Below, piece after piece: positions 17,992 to 26,699 of a DNA stretch of 64,000 nt. The notes beneath the pieces were generated by a model, which was not told where the DNA came from, made no database searches, and saw only the letters and a list, made by a program, of their open reading frames with translations. The translations under genes were made by a program, and so were the position numbers. The stretch is from Streptomyces canus (GTDB lineage Bacteria > Actinomycetota > Actinomycetes > Streptomycetales > Streptomycetaceae): assembly GCF_041435015.1 (NCBI RefSeq), contig NZ_CP107989.1:10330169-10394168 (forward strand), written 5' to 3'. The number at the start of each line of letters is the position of its first letter. Position 1 is the stretch's first letter.

Positions 17992-18915
17992 TCAGCCTGC
18001 CGACGTGCGTGCCGTGCCCCTGGTGCGGATGTGCTGACTGAGAAAGAGAGCGGCGCGGTCCAGTGCCTCGTCGGCTTCGTCCAGGACGCCGGCGAACGCC
18101 TGGAAGACATGTGGAACGTCAGCGGTGATGTCCAGGATGACGTCCACTCCGGCTTCTCTCGCGCGCGTGGCCATGCGTGTGGAGTCGTCCAGGAGTATTT
18201 CGTTGGTGCCCGCCTGCAGAAGCAATGGGGGGAAGCCGGTCAGGTCGGCGAGGGTGGCGGGGCTGAGCATGGGCTGATGCGGATCCTGTCCCGCAAGGTA
18301 CATGGTCCCGGTGTTTTCCAGGCCCTCACGCGTGAAGAACGGGTCGATGCCCGCCTTGGTGTCCATGCTCTCGCCTGTCCGCGTCATGTCGAGTCCGGGG
18401 GAGAACGCCACGATTGCGGCGGGCATGGGCAGGCCCGCGTCGCGGGCGGCGAGGCAGGTGGTGACGGTGAGGCCGCCACCGGCGGAGTCCCCGGCGAACG
18501 CGATCGCCGAAGGGTCTTCGCCGCTGTCGAGAAGTGCGCGGTAGGCGCTCAGTCCGTCCTCGATCACGGCCGGGAACGGATGCTCAGGGGCAAGCCGGTA
18601 ATCCAGGGAGAACGCCCTGAACCCTGTTTTGGTCACCAGGTTCCCCGTCAGTGACATCGCCGTCTCCGGTGAACCGACCACGTAAGAGCCGCCGTGAAAG
18701 TAGAGGATCGTCCCGGCCTTCGGAGTGTCGGTCGGCTCGACGAGCAGCGCGGGCCGATCACCGAGCGTTGCAGTCCGGGTGCGGATCCCAGCCGGGACGA
18801 TCATTCCCCCCATCATCGCCCTGAACCCGGCGCGGAGCTCCTCGGCCGACCGAGGGTCCTCCGGCCGAGGCTGTCGGACCATCGCGTCGATTTCCGCGCG
18901 CTGCTGCCTGCTCAT
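17992..18915 (-). CDS. Alpha/beta hydrolase of the hormone-sensitive-lipase family
   Basis: 307 residues. ATG 18915 has GGAGG 10 bases upstream. It carries the HSL-family oxyanion motif YFHGGSYVVGS, the nucleophile elbow GDSAGGG, and a C-terminal VPHVFQAF with the catalytic His; the Asp is probably in the LLLQAGTNEILLDD region. Such enzymes hydrolyse short-chain esters. Divergent from marR with two palindromic operators between the starts, so it is probably repressed by that regulator. It lies inside the cargo region of the IS5-like transposon, preceded downstream by a non-coding stretch 17827-17991. Confidence 0.88.
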   Translation of the reverse strand: MSRQQRAEIDAMVRQPRPEDPRSAEELRAGFRAMMGGMIVPAGIRTRTATLGDRPALLVEPTDTPKAGTILYFHGGSYVVGSPETAMSLTGNLVTKTGFRAFSLDYRLAPEHPFPAVIEDGLSAYRALLDSGEDPSAIAFAGDSAGGGLTVTTCLAARDAGLPMPAAIVAFSPGLDMTRTGESMDTKAGIDPFFTREGLENTGTMYLAGQDPHQPMLSPATLADLTGFPPLLLQAGTNEILLDDSTRMATRAREAGVDVILDITADVPHVFQAFAGVLDEADEALDRAALFLSQHIRTRGTARTSAG

Positions 18916-18951
18916 TGTCGCCTCCATCACAAGTGCATGCCAATGAATTAT

Positions 18952-18989
18952 ATGCCCAGGCATCTAAGCTAGAATATATGCCATGGCAT
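18952..18989. promoter_or_regulatory. Two MarR-type operator palindromes
   Basis: ATGCCCAGGCAT at 18952-18963 and ATGCCATGGCAT at 18978-18989, both followed by CTAAG, 26 bp apart centre to centre. The second is a perfect palindrome and contains the marR start codon; the first has arms ATGCC/GGCAT. They lie between the divergent hydrolase and marR genes, so MarR binding would shut both. Confidence 0.75.
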
Positions 18990-19459
18990 CTAAGTCAAGG
19001 CGTGCCCCGATCGACCTCCCGGGCTTCTTCGCCGATCTCGTCCGCTGCGAGACACGCCTCTACAATGCGCTGAACGACCGCCTTCGCGAGCGGCACGGGA
19101 TCGTCACCTCGCAGTTCGAGTTCCTGCGCTTCCTGCGCGACCACCCCGGGTCCCGGGTCGCGGACCTCGCCACCGAATTCGCCATCGGGATCGGCGCGAC
19201 CAGCAAGGGCATCGACCGCCTGGAGAAGCAGGCCTGGGTCATACGGCGGACCAATCCATCGGATCGCCGCTCATCACTGCTGGACCTGACCGCCGGAGGC
19301 CTGCAACTCGTCGAGGCGGCGGAGGCGACCTTCACCAAAACACTGGCCGAGCTGACCGCAGACGTCCTGGGCGGTCCCTCAGGACCGGCCGCCGCACAGA
19401 TCTTCTCGGAGTTGCGCTCTGCACTCGAACGTGACCAGATCGGTCTGCCCACAGGCTGA
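18983..19459 (+). CDS. MarR-family transcriptional regulator
   Basis: 158 residues from ATG 18983. The winged-helix part reads LNDRLRERHGIVTSQFEFLRFL, SRVADLATEFAIGIGATSKGIDRLEKQAWVIRRTNPSDRRSSLLDLT, including the DRR wing signature. The start codon lies in a palindrome that is probably its own operator. Divergent from the hydrolase, which it most likely controls. Ends about 70 bp before the right terminal repeat of the transposon. Confidence 0.9.
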   Translation: MASKSRRAPIDLPGFFADLVRCETRLYNALNDRLRERHGIVTSQFEFLRFLRDHPGSRVADLATEFAIGIGATSKGIDRLEKQAWVIRRTNPSDRRSSLLDLTAGGLQLVEAAEATFTKTLAELTADVLGGPSGPAAAQIFSELRSALERDQIGLPTG

Positions 19460-19587
19460 CCGGCATGTGCATCCAGTGCGACTGCCCGTTGGCCCCGTGA
19501 TCAGCGTTTGTTGCGAGGGTGAATCCCGCGGATTGATCACGACTCGATACGCGCCCTAGTTGCTCTGACCGCATGCGCCGGGTCGTT

Positions 19588-19761
19588 CAGGCCGCGGCGG
19601 CGAGCGGGCGTCCGCCCCAACGGATGCCTCTCTCGCTTCGGATGCGGGCGCGTTCCTTGCGTTCGGCGGCCAGGACGTCGCGGTGGCGGGCGTTGGCGTT
19701 GCGCCAGCGCAGGTAGGCGTGCAGGGCTCGGGTCTGCACGGTGTGGTTGGTGAGCGCGGTC
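19588..19761 (-). pseudogene. IS630-type transposase C-terminal fragment
   Basis: The minus strand encodes TALTNHTVQTRALHAYLRWRN, ANARHRDVLAAERKERARIRSE and RGIRWGGRPLAAAA before the stop at 19588-19590, the conserved tail of a common Streptomyces DDE transposase group. The upstream part is gone; the sequence joins directly to the dehydrogenase gene ending at 19763. Confidence 0.6.
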
Positions 19762-19762
19762 C

Positions 19763-20776
19763 TCAGTCCGGCAGTGTCACCGGCTGTCCTGTCCGCAGTG
19801 ATTCATAGGCCGCCAGCACCACCCGCAGGGACCGCAGTCCGGCCTCCCCGTCCGGGGTGGGCCGGCGGCCGGTGCGGGCCGCGTCGAGGAAGGCATCGAG
19901 CATCGCCGCGTCGAGGTCGTCGCCGCCGGGCTCCCAGCGGGCGCGGGCGGTGGTGGTGTCGAAGCCGTCCAGCAGCCGGGGAAAGGCGTCGAGTTCGACG
20001 ATCGCCCGTTCGCCCACACAGGTCAGCGTCAGGCCGCCCCAGGTGGGGTGGTCCTTGGGGTGGCTCCAGCTGCAGTCGATGGCGGCGACGGTGCCGCCGG
20101 GGTAGCGGATGGTGACCAGGCCGGCGGTCTCGACGTCGAGGCCGAGGTCGGCGTCCAGGACGGTGTTGGCCTGGGCGTAGACCTCCGCGGCCTGTTCGCC
20201 GTCGAGGAGTACGTCCAGCAGGTCGGCGATGTGTACCGTGTGGTCCATCACCGCGCCGCCGCCGGCGAGTTCGCGACTGCCGAACCACGGGCTCGAACGT
20301 GCCGGATTCGAGCCGTTGTTGGCACCGTGGACGCTGACCGGGCGGCCGAGGGAGCCGTCGCTGACGGCGCGGTGCAGCGCGGCGAAGGCGGAGCCGAACC
20401 GGACCGGGTAGGCGGTCATCAGGCCGACCCCGGCACGGGCGCAGGCGTCGATGACGGCCCGGGCGTCGGCCGCGGTGGTGGCCAGCGGCTTCTCGCACAG
20501 CACATGGGCGCCGGCCGCCGCGGCCCGCTCGACGAGCCTGCGGTGGCGGGCGTTCTCGCTCGTGACGATGGCCGCGTCGAGCGGCTGCGCGAAGACCTCG
20601 TCCCAGGATTCGGCGTACGGCACTGCGAGCCGCTCGGCCAGGGCCCGGCCGCGGTCGGGGTCGCCGGGCGGGGCGTCGGGGTCGGCGGCGACGAGTTCGA
20701 CGTCGTCGCGGTCGCGCAGCAGGGTGAGGTAGGTGGCGGCGTGCACGTGGGCGAAGGACAGGACGGCGACTCTCAC
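19763..20776 (-). CDS. Gfo/Idh/MocA-family sugar dehydrogenase
   Basis: 337 residues, GTG 20776, overlapping the stop of the upstream gene (GTGA). N-terminal Rossmann strand VRVAVLSFAHVHAATYL, then the family motif HVLCEKPLATTAADA with the catalytic Lys of EKP, and the substrate-side GGGAVMDHTVHIADLL with the His. The glycine-rich motif is atypical (SFAHVHA instead of GxGxxG), as in several members acting on sugar or inositol derivatives. Last gene of a five-gene operon with an ABC importer; probably oxidises the imported sugar or a derivative. Confidence 0.85.
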   Translation of the reverse strand: MRVAVLSFAHVHAATYLTLLRDRDDVELVAADPDAPPGDPDRGRALAERLAVPYAESWDEVFAQPLDAAIVTSENARHRRLVERAAAAGAHVLCEKPLATTAADARAVIDACARAGVGLMTAYPVRFGSAFAALHRAVSDGSLGRPVSVHGANNGSNPARSSPWFGSRELAGGGAVMDHTVHIADLLDVLLDGEQAAEVYAQANTVLDADLGLDVETAGLVTIRYPGGTVAAIDCSWSHPKDHPTWGGLTLTCVGERAIVELDAFPRLLDGFDTTTARARWEPGGDDLDAAMLDAFLDAARTGRRPTPDGEAGLRSLRVVLAAYESLRTGQPVTLPD

Positions 20777-21777
20777 GCGGGGCTCCCTTCGAGGGTCACG
20801 GCCTGCCCGGTGCGCGCGGACGCGACGGCGGCTTCGGCGATGCGGACGGCCGCCACGCCATCTGTGGCGCTCACCCGGGGCTCGGGGCCGTGCCCGGCGA
20901 AGGCGGCGGCGAACTCGGCTATCTGGGTGGTGTACGGGGACTCGCCGAAGTCGCCCGACGGGATTCCCGCCGCTCCGGCGGCGCCGCGGTCGCTGCCGGT
21001 GACCCGCAGGCCGGGGGAGTCCAGCGAGTCGTGGCTGAGGGTGCCGCCGGTGCCGGAGACGTGGAAGGTCGTGCGGAAGGGAGTGTTCGGCGGTGCCCAC
21101 ACGCCCACCACCTGCGTGATCACACCGCTCTCGTGGGTGAGTACGGCGGTGCCGGAGGCCACGGCACCGTCCGGGGCGGGAGCGGTGAGGTGGCCGCGCT
21201 GGTGGGCGTGGACGCGGATGACCTCGCCGAACAGCCAGCGGGCGATGTCGAAGTCGTGGATCATCTGGTCGACGAGGATCCCCCCGGAGCGCGCCGGGTC
21301 GGCGAACCAGGGGCTCCAGGTGGGGTAGCGGCCGGTGCGGGTGAACCGGGCCACCGCGACACGGCCCAGCGCCCCGTCGGCGACCAGATCGCGCAGCCGG
21401 GCGTAGGCGGGGAAGAAGCGCACCACGTGCCCGGGGTACAGGCGCAGGCGCGCGGCCCGGGCGGTGCCGGCGACCAGCGCGGCGTCGGCGGTGGTGAGCG
21501 CCAGGGGCTTCTCGCACAGGACGTGCGCGCCGGCGGCGAGCGCGGCGAGCGCGATTTCGGGGTGGGTGTCGGTGGGGGTGCACACGTCCACCACGGTCGC
21601 TCCGGCGATCGCCTCCTCCCGCGTGCCGGCGAGGGTGGCGCCGAACTCACGGGCCAGGGCGGGGGCCCGGTCGTCGGGTGCGTAGATGCGGACATGGGCA
21701 CGCAGTGCGGTCCAGGCGGGCAGATGGGTACGGGCGATGCCGCCCGCGCCGATCAGCGCCACGTCGAGTTCTGCCAT
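20773..21777 (-). CDS. Gfo/Idh/MocA-family oxidoreductase
   Basis: 334 residues, ATG 21777. N-terminal LDVALIGAGGIARTHLPAW is a canonical GxGGIA nucleotide-binding motif; HVLCEKPLALTTADAALV holds the EKP lysine; GGILVDQMIHDFDIARWLFG is the substrate motif with Asp/His. Second dehydrogenase of the operon, directly after the permease gene (15 bp) and overlapping the next dehydrogenase. Two different family members side by side suggest successive or alternative oxidation steps of one imported carbohydrate. Confidence 0.88.
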   Translation of the reverse strand: MAELDVALIGAGGIARTHLPAWTALRAHVRIYAPDDRAPALAREFGATLAGTREEAIAGATVVDVCTPTDTHPEIALAALAAGAHVLCEKPLALTTADAALVAGTARAARLRLYPGHVVRFFPAYARLRDLVADGALGRVAVARFTRTGRYPTWSPWFADPARSGGILVDQMIHDFDIARWLFGEVIRVHAHQRGHLTAPAPDGAVASGTAVLTHESGVITQVVGVWAPPNTPFRTTFHVSGTGGTLSHDSLDSPGLRVTGSDRGAAGAAGIPSGDFGESPYTTQIAEFAAAFAGHGPEPRVSATDGVAAVRIAEAAVASARTGQAVTLEGSPA

Positions 21778-21791
21778 CTGCCGGGGGCCTC

Positions 21792-22631
21792 CTAGCCCTT
21801 GAGCGCGCCGCTGAGCACGCCGTTGATGAAGTGCCGCTGGAAGAACAGGTAGACGGCGAGGACCGGGGCGATGACGATGAGCGTCGCCGCGGCGAGCGAT
21901 GGCACGTCGACGCCGTACTGTCCGGTGAAGAAGCCGAGTCCGGCCGGAGCGGTGCGCCTGCGCGGGTCCTGGATGAGAATCAGCGGCAGTAGGAACTGGT
22001 TCCAGCTCCACACGAAGTACAGGACGCCGAGCGTGGTGACGGCCGGTCGGGAGCTGGGCATCAGGACCCGCCACAGCGTGGTCCAGGACGAGGCGCCGTC
22101 CAGCCGGGCGGCCTCGATGAGGCTGCGCGGCATGGTCGCGAAGTGCGCCCGCATCCAGAACACGCCGAACGGCATGAAGGCGGCGATCTCCGCCAGCGCC
22201 AGGCCCGGCACGGTGTTGGTCAGCCCCAGCGCCCGCAGGTCGTAGTAGAGCGGGATGACGGTGACCTCGGTCGGGATCGACAGCCCCAGCAGCAGGTATG
22301 TGTACAGCTTTCCGCCGCCGGGGACGTCCATGGTGGCCAGCGCGTACCCGGCGAGGGTGGCGCACAGGACCGCGGCCGGGACGACCGCGAGGGCGATGAC
22401 CGCGCTGGAGCGCAGCAGCGGTCCGAACCCGGCCCGTGACCAGGCGTGCGCGAAGTTCTCCAGATGGATGCCGTGCCGGGGCAGGGCCAGCCCGGTCAGG
22501 GGTGTCCCGGCGGGCTGTACCGAGGCCAGCAGAAGTGACAGGAACGGGACGAGGACGGCGGCGCAGAACAGAGTGAGCACGACAGGCGCGGCCAGGCCCC
22601 GTACGGTGCGGACGGGTGTGAGGGGCGTCAC
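21792..22631 (-). CDS. ABC sugar transporter permease (MalG type)
   Basis: 279 residues, GTG 22631, overlapping the stop of the first permease. Six hydrophobic segments are visible, beginning VVLTLFCAAVLVPFLSLLLAS. The EAA loop reads SLIEAARLDGASSWTTLWRVLMPSSRPAV, the contact site for the ATPase. It ends YLFFQRHFINGVLSGALKG, typical of carbohydrate uptake CUT1 inner-membrane proteins. No ATPase gene is present; Streptomyces CUT1 systems commonly share MsiK. Confidence 0.92.
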   Translation of the reverse strand: MTPLTPVRTVRGLAAPVVLTLFCAAVLVPFLSLLLASVQPAGTPLTGLALPRHGIHLENFAHAWSRAGFGPLLRSSAVIALAVVPAAVLCATLAGYALATMDVPGGGKLYTYLLLGLSIPTEVTVIPLYYDLRALGLTNTVPGLALAEIAAFMPFGVFWMRAHFATMPRSLIEAARLDGASSWTTLWRVLMPSSRPAVTTLGVLYFVWSWNQFLLPLILIQDPRRRTAPAGLGFFTGQYGVDVPSLAAATLIVIAPVLAVYLFFQRHFINGVLSGALKG

Positions 22632-23578
22632 GGGGCCTCCCGGGCAAGACGGTTGATGACCAGCACGGCGATGGAGATGACCGCCGTCAGGACCACCGCG
22701 AGCGCGCTGGCCAGCCCCACCTGGCCGCCGCCGAAGGCGAGACGGTAGATGAGGATGCCGGGCACCACGGTGCTGTTGCCCGGCCCGCCGCCGGTGGTGA
22801 TGTAGATCAGGTCGAAGCTGGACAGTGCCGCGATCACGGTGATGGACAGGGCGACGGCGATCTCGGGCCGCAGCAGCGGCACGGTGATGGACCAGAACTC
22901 CCGTACCGGGCCTGCGCCGTCCATCCGCGCGGCCTCGTAGATCTCCTGGTCGATGCGTTGTGTGCCGGACAGGAACAGCACCATGCACAGCCCGGCCACC
23001 ACCCAGGTGCCGATCAGTCCCACGGCGGGCAGCGACCAGGTGAAGCTGCCCAGCCACGAGTCGGCGAAGCGGCCGAGGCCGACCGCACGGAGCAGCTGGT
23101 TGAGGGTGCCGTCCTCGGCGTACACCCAGCGCCAGATGATGGCGACCGCGACCAGCGGGACGACCTGCGGCAGGAACAGCAGCGTGCGGACGGCGGCGGT
23201 GCCGCGGCGGCCGGAGCGGCGGGCGGCGATGGCCGCCGAGACCAGGCCGATGAAGATGGGCAGCGCGGAGAAGAACAGGACGAGGGCGCCCGCGTGCCAG
23301 GCCGCCGCGCGCAGTTGCGGATCGCTGAAGACCTTGCGGTAGTTGGCGAACCCGGTGAAGGACGGCAGGGTCACACCGTCCCAGTCGAACAGGGACAGGT
23401 AGGCGGTGTGCAGGGCGGGCAGCACGGCGAACAGCGTGTACGGCAGCAGGGCCGGCAGCACGTACAGCAGGGCCGTCGCGCGGCGGCGCCTGCGCCGGCG
23501 GGCCCCGGCGTGCCGCCCGGTCCGGTTGCGGGCGGGGCCGGGCGGCACGGGCGGGGGATGGTGGGTGGTGAGGGCCAT
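22628..23578 (-). CDS. ABC sugar transporter permease (MalF type)
   Basis: 316 residues, ATG 23578, overlapping the stop of the binding-protein gene (ATGA). Arg-rich N-terminus followed by LLYVLPALLPYTLFAVLPAL, then further membrane segments; the EAA loop reads EIYEAARMDGAGPVREFWSITVPLLRPE. Partner of the MalG-type permease in a CUT1 importer. Confidence 0.92.
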   Translation of the reverse strand: MALTTHHPPPVPPGPARNRTGRHAGARRRRRRRATALLYVLPALLPYTLFAVLPALHTAYLSLFDWDGVTLPSFTGFANYRKVFSDPQLRAAAWHAGALVLFFSALPIFIGLVSAAIAARRSGRRGTAAVRTLLFLPQVVPLVAVAIIWRWVYAEDGTLNQLLRAVGLGRFADSWLGSFTWSLPAVGLIGTWVVAGLCMVLFLSGTQRIDQEIYEAARMDGAGPVREFWSITVPLLRPEIAVALSITVIAALSSFDLIYITTGGGPGNSTVVPGILIYRLAFGGGQVGLASALAVVLTAVISIAVLVINRLAREAP

Positions 23579-24927
23579 CAGGCGTGGTACTGGTCGAAGT
23601 TGGACTGCAGGTTGGCGAGGAACTTCTCGACGCCGACCTTGCCGCCTGCCAGTAGTTGCAGCTGGGTGGTGAGCGTGTCCGGCATGGTGGGCGTGGAGGC
23701 GTTCTGGATGAACGGTTCCAGGCCGGAGTCCTTGGCGATCGCCTGCCAGCCGCTGCCGACGTCGCCGATCAGCCCGCTCTGCTGTGGCATGGAGGAGGCG
23801 TCGGGGGCCATGAAGCCGGACTCGGCGATGATGGGCGCCGCCTCGGCGCTTGCGCAGAACTCAAGGAAGGCGGCGGCCGCGGCGGCGTTCTTCGTGTTGC
23901 CGGAGACGCAGTAGTACACGCCGGCGCCGGTGGTGTGCAGGGTGCCGCCCTTGTCGGCGGGCGGCGCGTTGAACAGACCCGCGTTGTCGCCGAGGCCCTT
24001 GGCGACCGCGGCCGCCGCCCAGTTGCCGCTGATGCGGAAGACGCCGGTGCCCTTGGCGAAGGCGGCGGTGGCGTCGTTGTCGCTGACGCCGTTGACCTTC
24101 GGCGTCATGTAGCCCTTGTCCATCCAGCGTTTGAGGGTGGCGGCCGCGGCGACGGCCTCCGCGCCAGTGATCTTGGCGCCCTTGTGGCCGAACGCCCAGG
24201 CCTGCCGGTCGGCCGGCTTCATGTAGACGGACAGCAGCACGTTGAAGGGGTGGTTGAGGCCGCCGTCGAGGTTGCCCGCGACGAGCGCGGTCTCACCGGC
24301 CGCCTTGGCCTTGGCGAACATCGCCTCCAACTCGGCGATGGAAGCGGGGGGAACGGTGATGCCGAGCTTCTTCACCTTGGCCTTGTTGTAGTAGACGCCC
24401 TCGAAGGACAGCCCGCCGGGCACGCCGTACAGGGCGCCGGTGCCGGTGGTGCGGCCATCGGCGGTGAAGGTGATCTGGTCGAGGCCGGGAAACCTGTCCG
24501 GCCAGCCGTACGCCGTGCTGTACGCGCCTACGTCGAGCAGGAGCCGGCCCTTGACCAGGTTGTTCATGCCGGACACGAACTGGGCGATGTCGGGGGCGGT
24601 GTCCGCCGACATCGTCGTGTTGATGCTCTTGAGGTAGTCGTCCCAGCCGGTGTACTGGCGCTTGAAGGTGATGTTGGGGTGCTTGGCGTGAAAGGCTGCC
24701 AGCAGGGCGGGCGTCATGGTGGTGTCGTCCGCGTCGGCGACCACCAGGGTGATCTTCTTGTCGGTCGGGATGGCGGTCGCCGCGGGGCCGGAAGCGCTGG
24801 GGCTCGCGGCCGACTTGGCCCCTGGGGTGAGGGAACTGCCGCATGCGGCGAGCAGAGTTGTTCCGGCGGCGGCGAGGAAGAGGCGTCTGGGCAGGTATGC
24901 CGGAGGACGGGGGCGGCTGTGGCTCAT
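23578..24927 (-). CDS. Extracellular sugar-binding lipoprotein
   Basis: 449 residues, ATG 24927. Signal peptide with RR and the lipobox LLAAC (Cys about residue 29), so a membrane-anchored lipoprotein. The remainder fits family 1 solute-binding proteins: KKITLVVADADDTTMTPALLAAF near the mature N-terminus, FVSGMNNLVKGRLLLDV, and an aromatic-rich binding cleft (YTGWDDYL, WPDRFPG). First gene of the operon that includes two permeases and two dehydrogenases; the bound sugar cannot be told from the sequence. Confidence 0.9.
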   Translation of the reverse strand: MSHSRPRPPAYLPRRLFLAAAGTTLLAACGSSLTPGAKSAASPSASGPAATAIPTDKKITLVVADADDTTMTPALLAAFHAKHPNITFKRQYTGWDDYLKSINTTMSADTAPDIAQFVSGMNNLVKGRLLLDVGAYSTAYGWPDRFPGLDQITFTADGRTTGTGALYGVPGGLSFEGVYYNKAKVKKLGITVPPASIAELEAMFAKAKAAGETALVAGNLDGGLNHPFNVLLSVYMKPADRQAWAFGHKGAKITGAEAVAAAATLKRWMDKGYMTPKVNGVSDNDATAAFAKGTGVFRISGNWAAAAVAKGLGDNAGLFNAPPADKGGTLHTTGAGVYYCVSGNTKNAAAAAAFLEFCASAEAAPIIAESGFMAPDASSMPQQSGLIGDVGSGWQAIAKDSGLEPFIQNASTPTMPDTLTTQLQLLAGGKVGVEKFLANLQSNFDQYHA

Positions 24928-25039
24928 GGCGGTGTCTCCTGGAACGGCGGAGAGGGATGCGGGGCGCCGGGTGGGGCCGGTCCGGGGCTTGGGCCGTGGG
25001 AAGGCGGGCGCTGCGCAGGATCCAGCGCCGCACAGGGCT

Positions 25040-25066
25040 TTTAATAAAGCAGCTGCGTTTTATAAT
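25040..25066. promoter_or_regulatory. AT-rich operator between the sugar operon and the ROK gene
   Basis: TTTAATAAAGCAGCTG followed by CGTTTTATAA is an imperfect inverted repeat centred on CAGCTG, in an otherwise GC-rich 183 bp divergent region. It lies about 115 bp upstream of the binding-protein gene and 45 bp upstream of the ROK gene; a likely site for that regulator. Confidence 0.55.
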
Positions 25067-25110
25067 CAGCATGACGCCGGTCGGCGTCAAGACTTCACGA
25101 GGAGGTGGCA

Positions 25111-26607
25111 GTGGCGTTCCCGCATACGCAGGCCCTCTGGCCGCTGAGCGGAGCCGCGCAGCCGACGGCACCGAGCACACCGGCGGTGGTCGCCGTGGCG
25201 GACCTGCGTGCGACGAACGCGGCGGCCGTGCTCGCCGTCGTACGCTCGGCCGACCCGCACCCACGACTGTCCGAACTCGCCCAGGCCACCAGCCTGTCGC
25301 GCCCCACGGTGGAGGCCATCGTCGAGGAACTGGCCGACTGCGGGTTGATCGAGGCCGCGCCCGCGTTGTCCGCGCGCGGCCAGCGCTCGCCGGGCCGCCC
25401 GGCCCGCCGTTTCCGCTTCCGCGCGCACGCCGGCTTTGTCGTCGGCGTCGACGTCCGTCCCCGCTCGGTCACCGCCTGCCTCGCCGACCTCGACGGCGAA
25501 CCGGTCTTCGTGCGGCGCCGGACGGTGCGCGCCGATCTCGCGGGTGCGGCCCGCGCCCGCACCGTCACCTCGCTGATCCAGGAAGCCATGGCCGAGGCCG
25601 CAATCGACCCCGCCCGGGTCTGGGCGGCCACCGTCGGCACCCCCGGCCTGGTCGACCGGGCCAACGCCCGCGTACGCAAGGCCGACAACCTGCGTACCTG
25701 GGCCGACACCGACATCGCCGGCATCCTGCGCGACCTTCTGCACTGCCCGGTGGCCGTGGAGAACGACGCCAACCTCGCCGCACTCGGCGAGCAGTGGCGG
25801 GGGGGCGATCGGGCCCGTGTCGCGCCGCGAGGCGGTTTCGAACGCGAACGGACGGCCGACGGCCGACGGACCCGCGAGTGGTCGCCCGAGCCCCCTCCGG
25901 GTGGGGGGCGATCTGAACGGCCCGCGGAACCGTCCGGTGATCGCCCCGCAGCACCGGCCGGCCTACGCGCGACGGCATCGGTCGGTGAGCGGTCGCAGGA
26001 CCGGCCTTCCGAACCGTCCGGTCAGGGAAGCGGCGCAGCGGGCGGCAGGATGGTCGACGAGATGGTGTTCGTGCTGCTCGGCGAGCGCCTCGGCGCTGGT
26101 GTCATCACCGGCGGCCGTTTGCTGCGGGGGCATCACGGGGCGGCCGGGGAGATCGGATTCATCCGCTTTCCGGGTCCGTCCGGTACCCGCGGCTCCTCTG
26201 CCCCGCTCGGCTCCGCTGGTTCGCCGGATGACCCCGGACTGGAACCCCTGCCCGCGGCCGTCGTCGCGGCTGCCGCGGCCGGTGAGGCGGACGCGGTCGC
26301 CGCCGTCGAGTCGTACGGCCGACGGCTCGCCCAAGGCATCGCTCCCGTACTGCTCGCCCTCGATCCGGCCCTGATCGTCATCGGAACCGGCCAGTTCCCG
26401 AACCCCGAGACCGCTCCGGCCGCCGACCTCCTGCTCGCCGCCGCCCGTCGGCACGCGCGGACACTGCTGGTCGACCCGCCGCACTGGCGGCTGTCCGCCC
26501 TCGGCGACGACGGCGTGCTGACCGGCGCGGTCCGCTTCGCCCTGTCGTCCGTCGAGGTCGTCCTGCGCACCCGTCCGACGAGCCTCGCCGCCCGGGCGCG
26601 GGAGTGA
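25111..26607 (+). CDS. ROK-family transcriptional regulator with unusual insert
   Basis: 498 residues. GTG 25111 is preceded by AGGAGG. N-terminal winged helix (ATNAAAVLAVVRS..., LSELAQATSLSRPTVEAIVEEL), then the ROK sugar-kinase fold: GVDVRPRSVTACLADLDG, VGTPGLVDRANARVRKADNLR, VENDANLAALGEQW, and GERLGAGVITGGRLLRGHHGAAGEIGF. The Cys zinc cluster normally following the last motif is missing. Between LAALGEQWRGG and MVDEMVFVLLG there are about 80 extra Arg/Pro/Gly-rich residues (codons about 232-312) absent from the family. Divergent from the sugar operon, which it probably represses until the sugar binds. Confidence 0.85.
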   Translation: MAFPHTQALWPLSGAAQPTAPSTPAVVAVADLRATNAAAVLAVVRSADPHPRLSELAQATSLSRPTVEAIVEELADCGLIEAAPALSARGQRSPGRPARRFRFRAHAGFVVGVDVRPRSVTACLADLDGEPVFVRRRTVRADLAGAARARTVTSLIQEAMAEAAIDPARVWAATVGTPGLVDRANARVRKADNLRTWADTDIAGILRDLLHCPVAVENDANLAALGEQWRGGDRARVAPRGGFERERTADGRRTREWSPEPPPGGGRSERPAEPSGDRPAAPAGLRATASVGERSQDRPSEPSGQGSGAAGGRMVDEMVFVLLGERLGAGVITGGRLLRGHHGAAGEIGFIRFPGPSGTRGSSAPLGSAGSPDDPGLEPLPAAVVAAAAAGEADAVAAVESYGRRLAQGIAPVLLALDPALIVIGTGQFPNPETAPAADLLLAAARRHARTLLVDPPHWRLSALGDDGVLTGAVRFALSSVEVVLRTRPTSLAARARE

Positions 26608-26699
26608 TCTCCAGACAGCGCACTGCCGGGAGCGTGAGCGTCCCGGGCATCCCCGGTGGGTGGTATCCGTCTGTGCGTGGCAGTACTCGGTCCGCCGCC

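Larger units (their letters stand above)
16806..19555. mobile_element. IS5-like transposon carrying an esterase and a MarR regulator
   Basis: A 24 bp terminal repeat (16806-16829, starting GGCGCGTATCGAGT) recurs inverted at 19532-19555 with one mismatch, and each end is flanked by CTAG (16802-16805, 19556-19559). Between them lie a degenerate IS5-family transposase, an alpha/beta hydrolase and a marR gene. No second inverted repeat is visible just upstream of the transposase, where a simple IS of this type should end. So the outer repeats appear to define a 2750 bp unit with cargo. The alternative is two IS copies that lost their inner parts. Confidence 0.6.
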
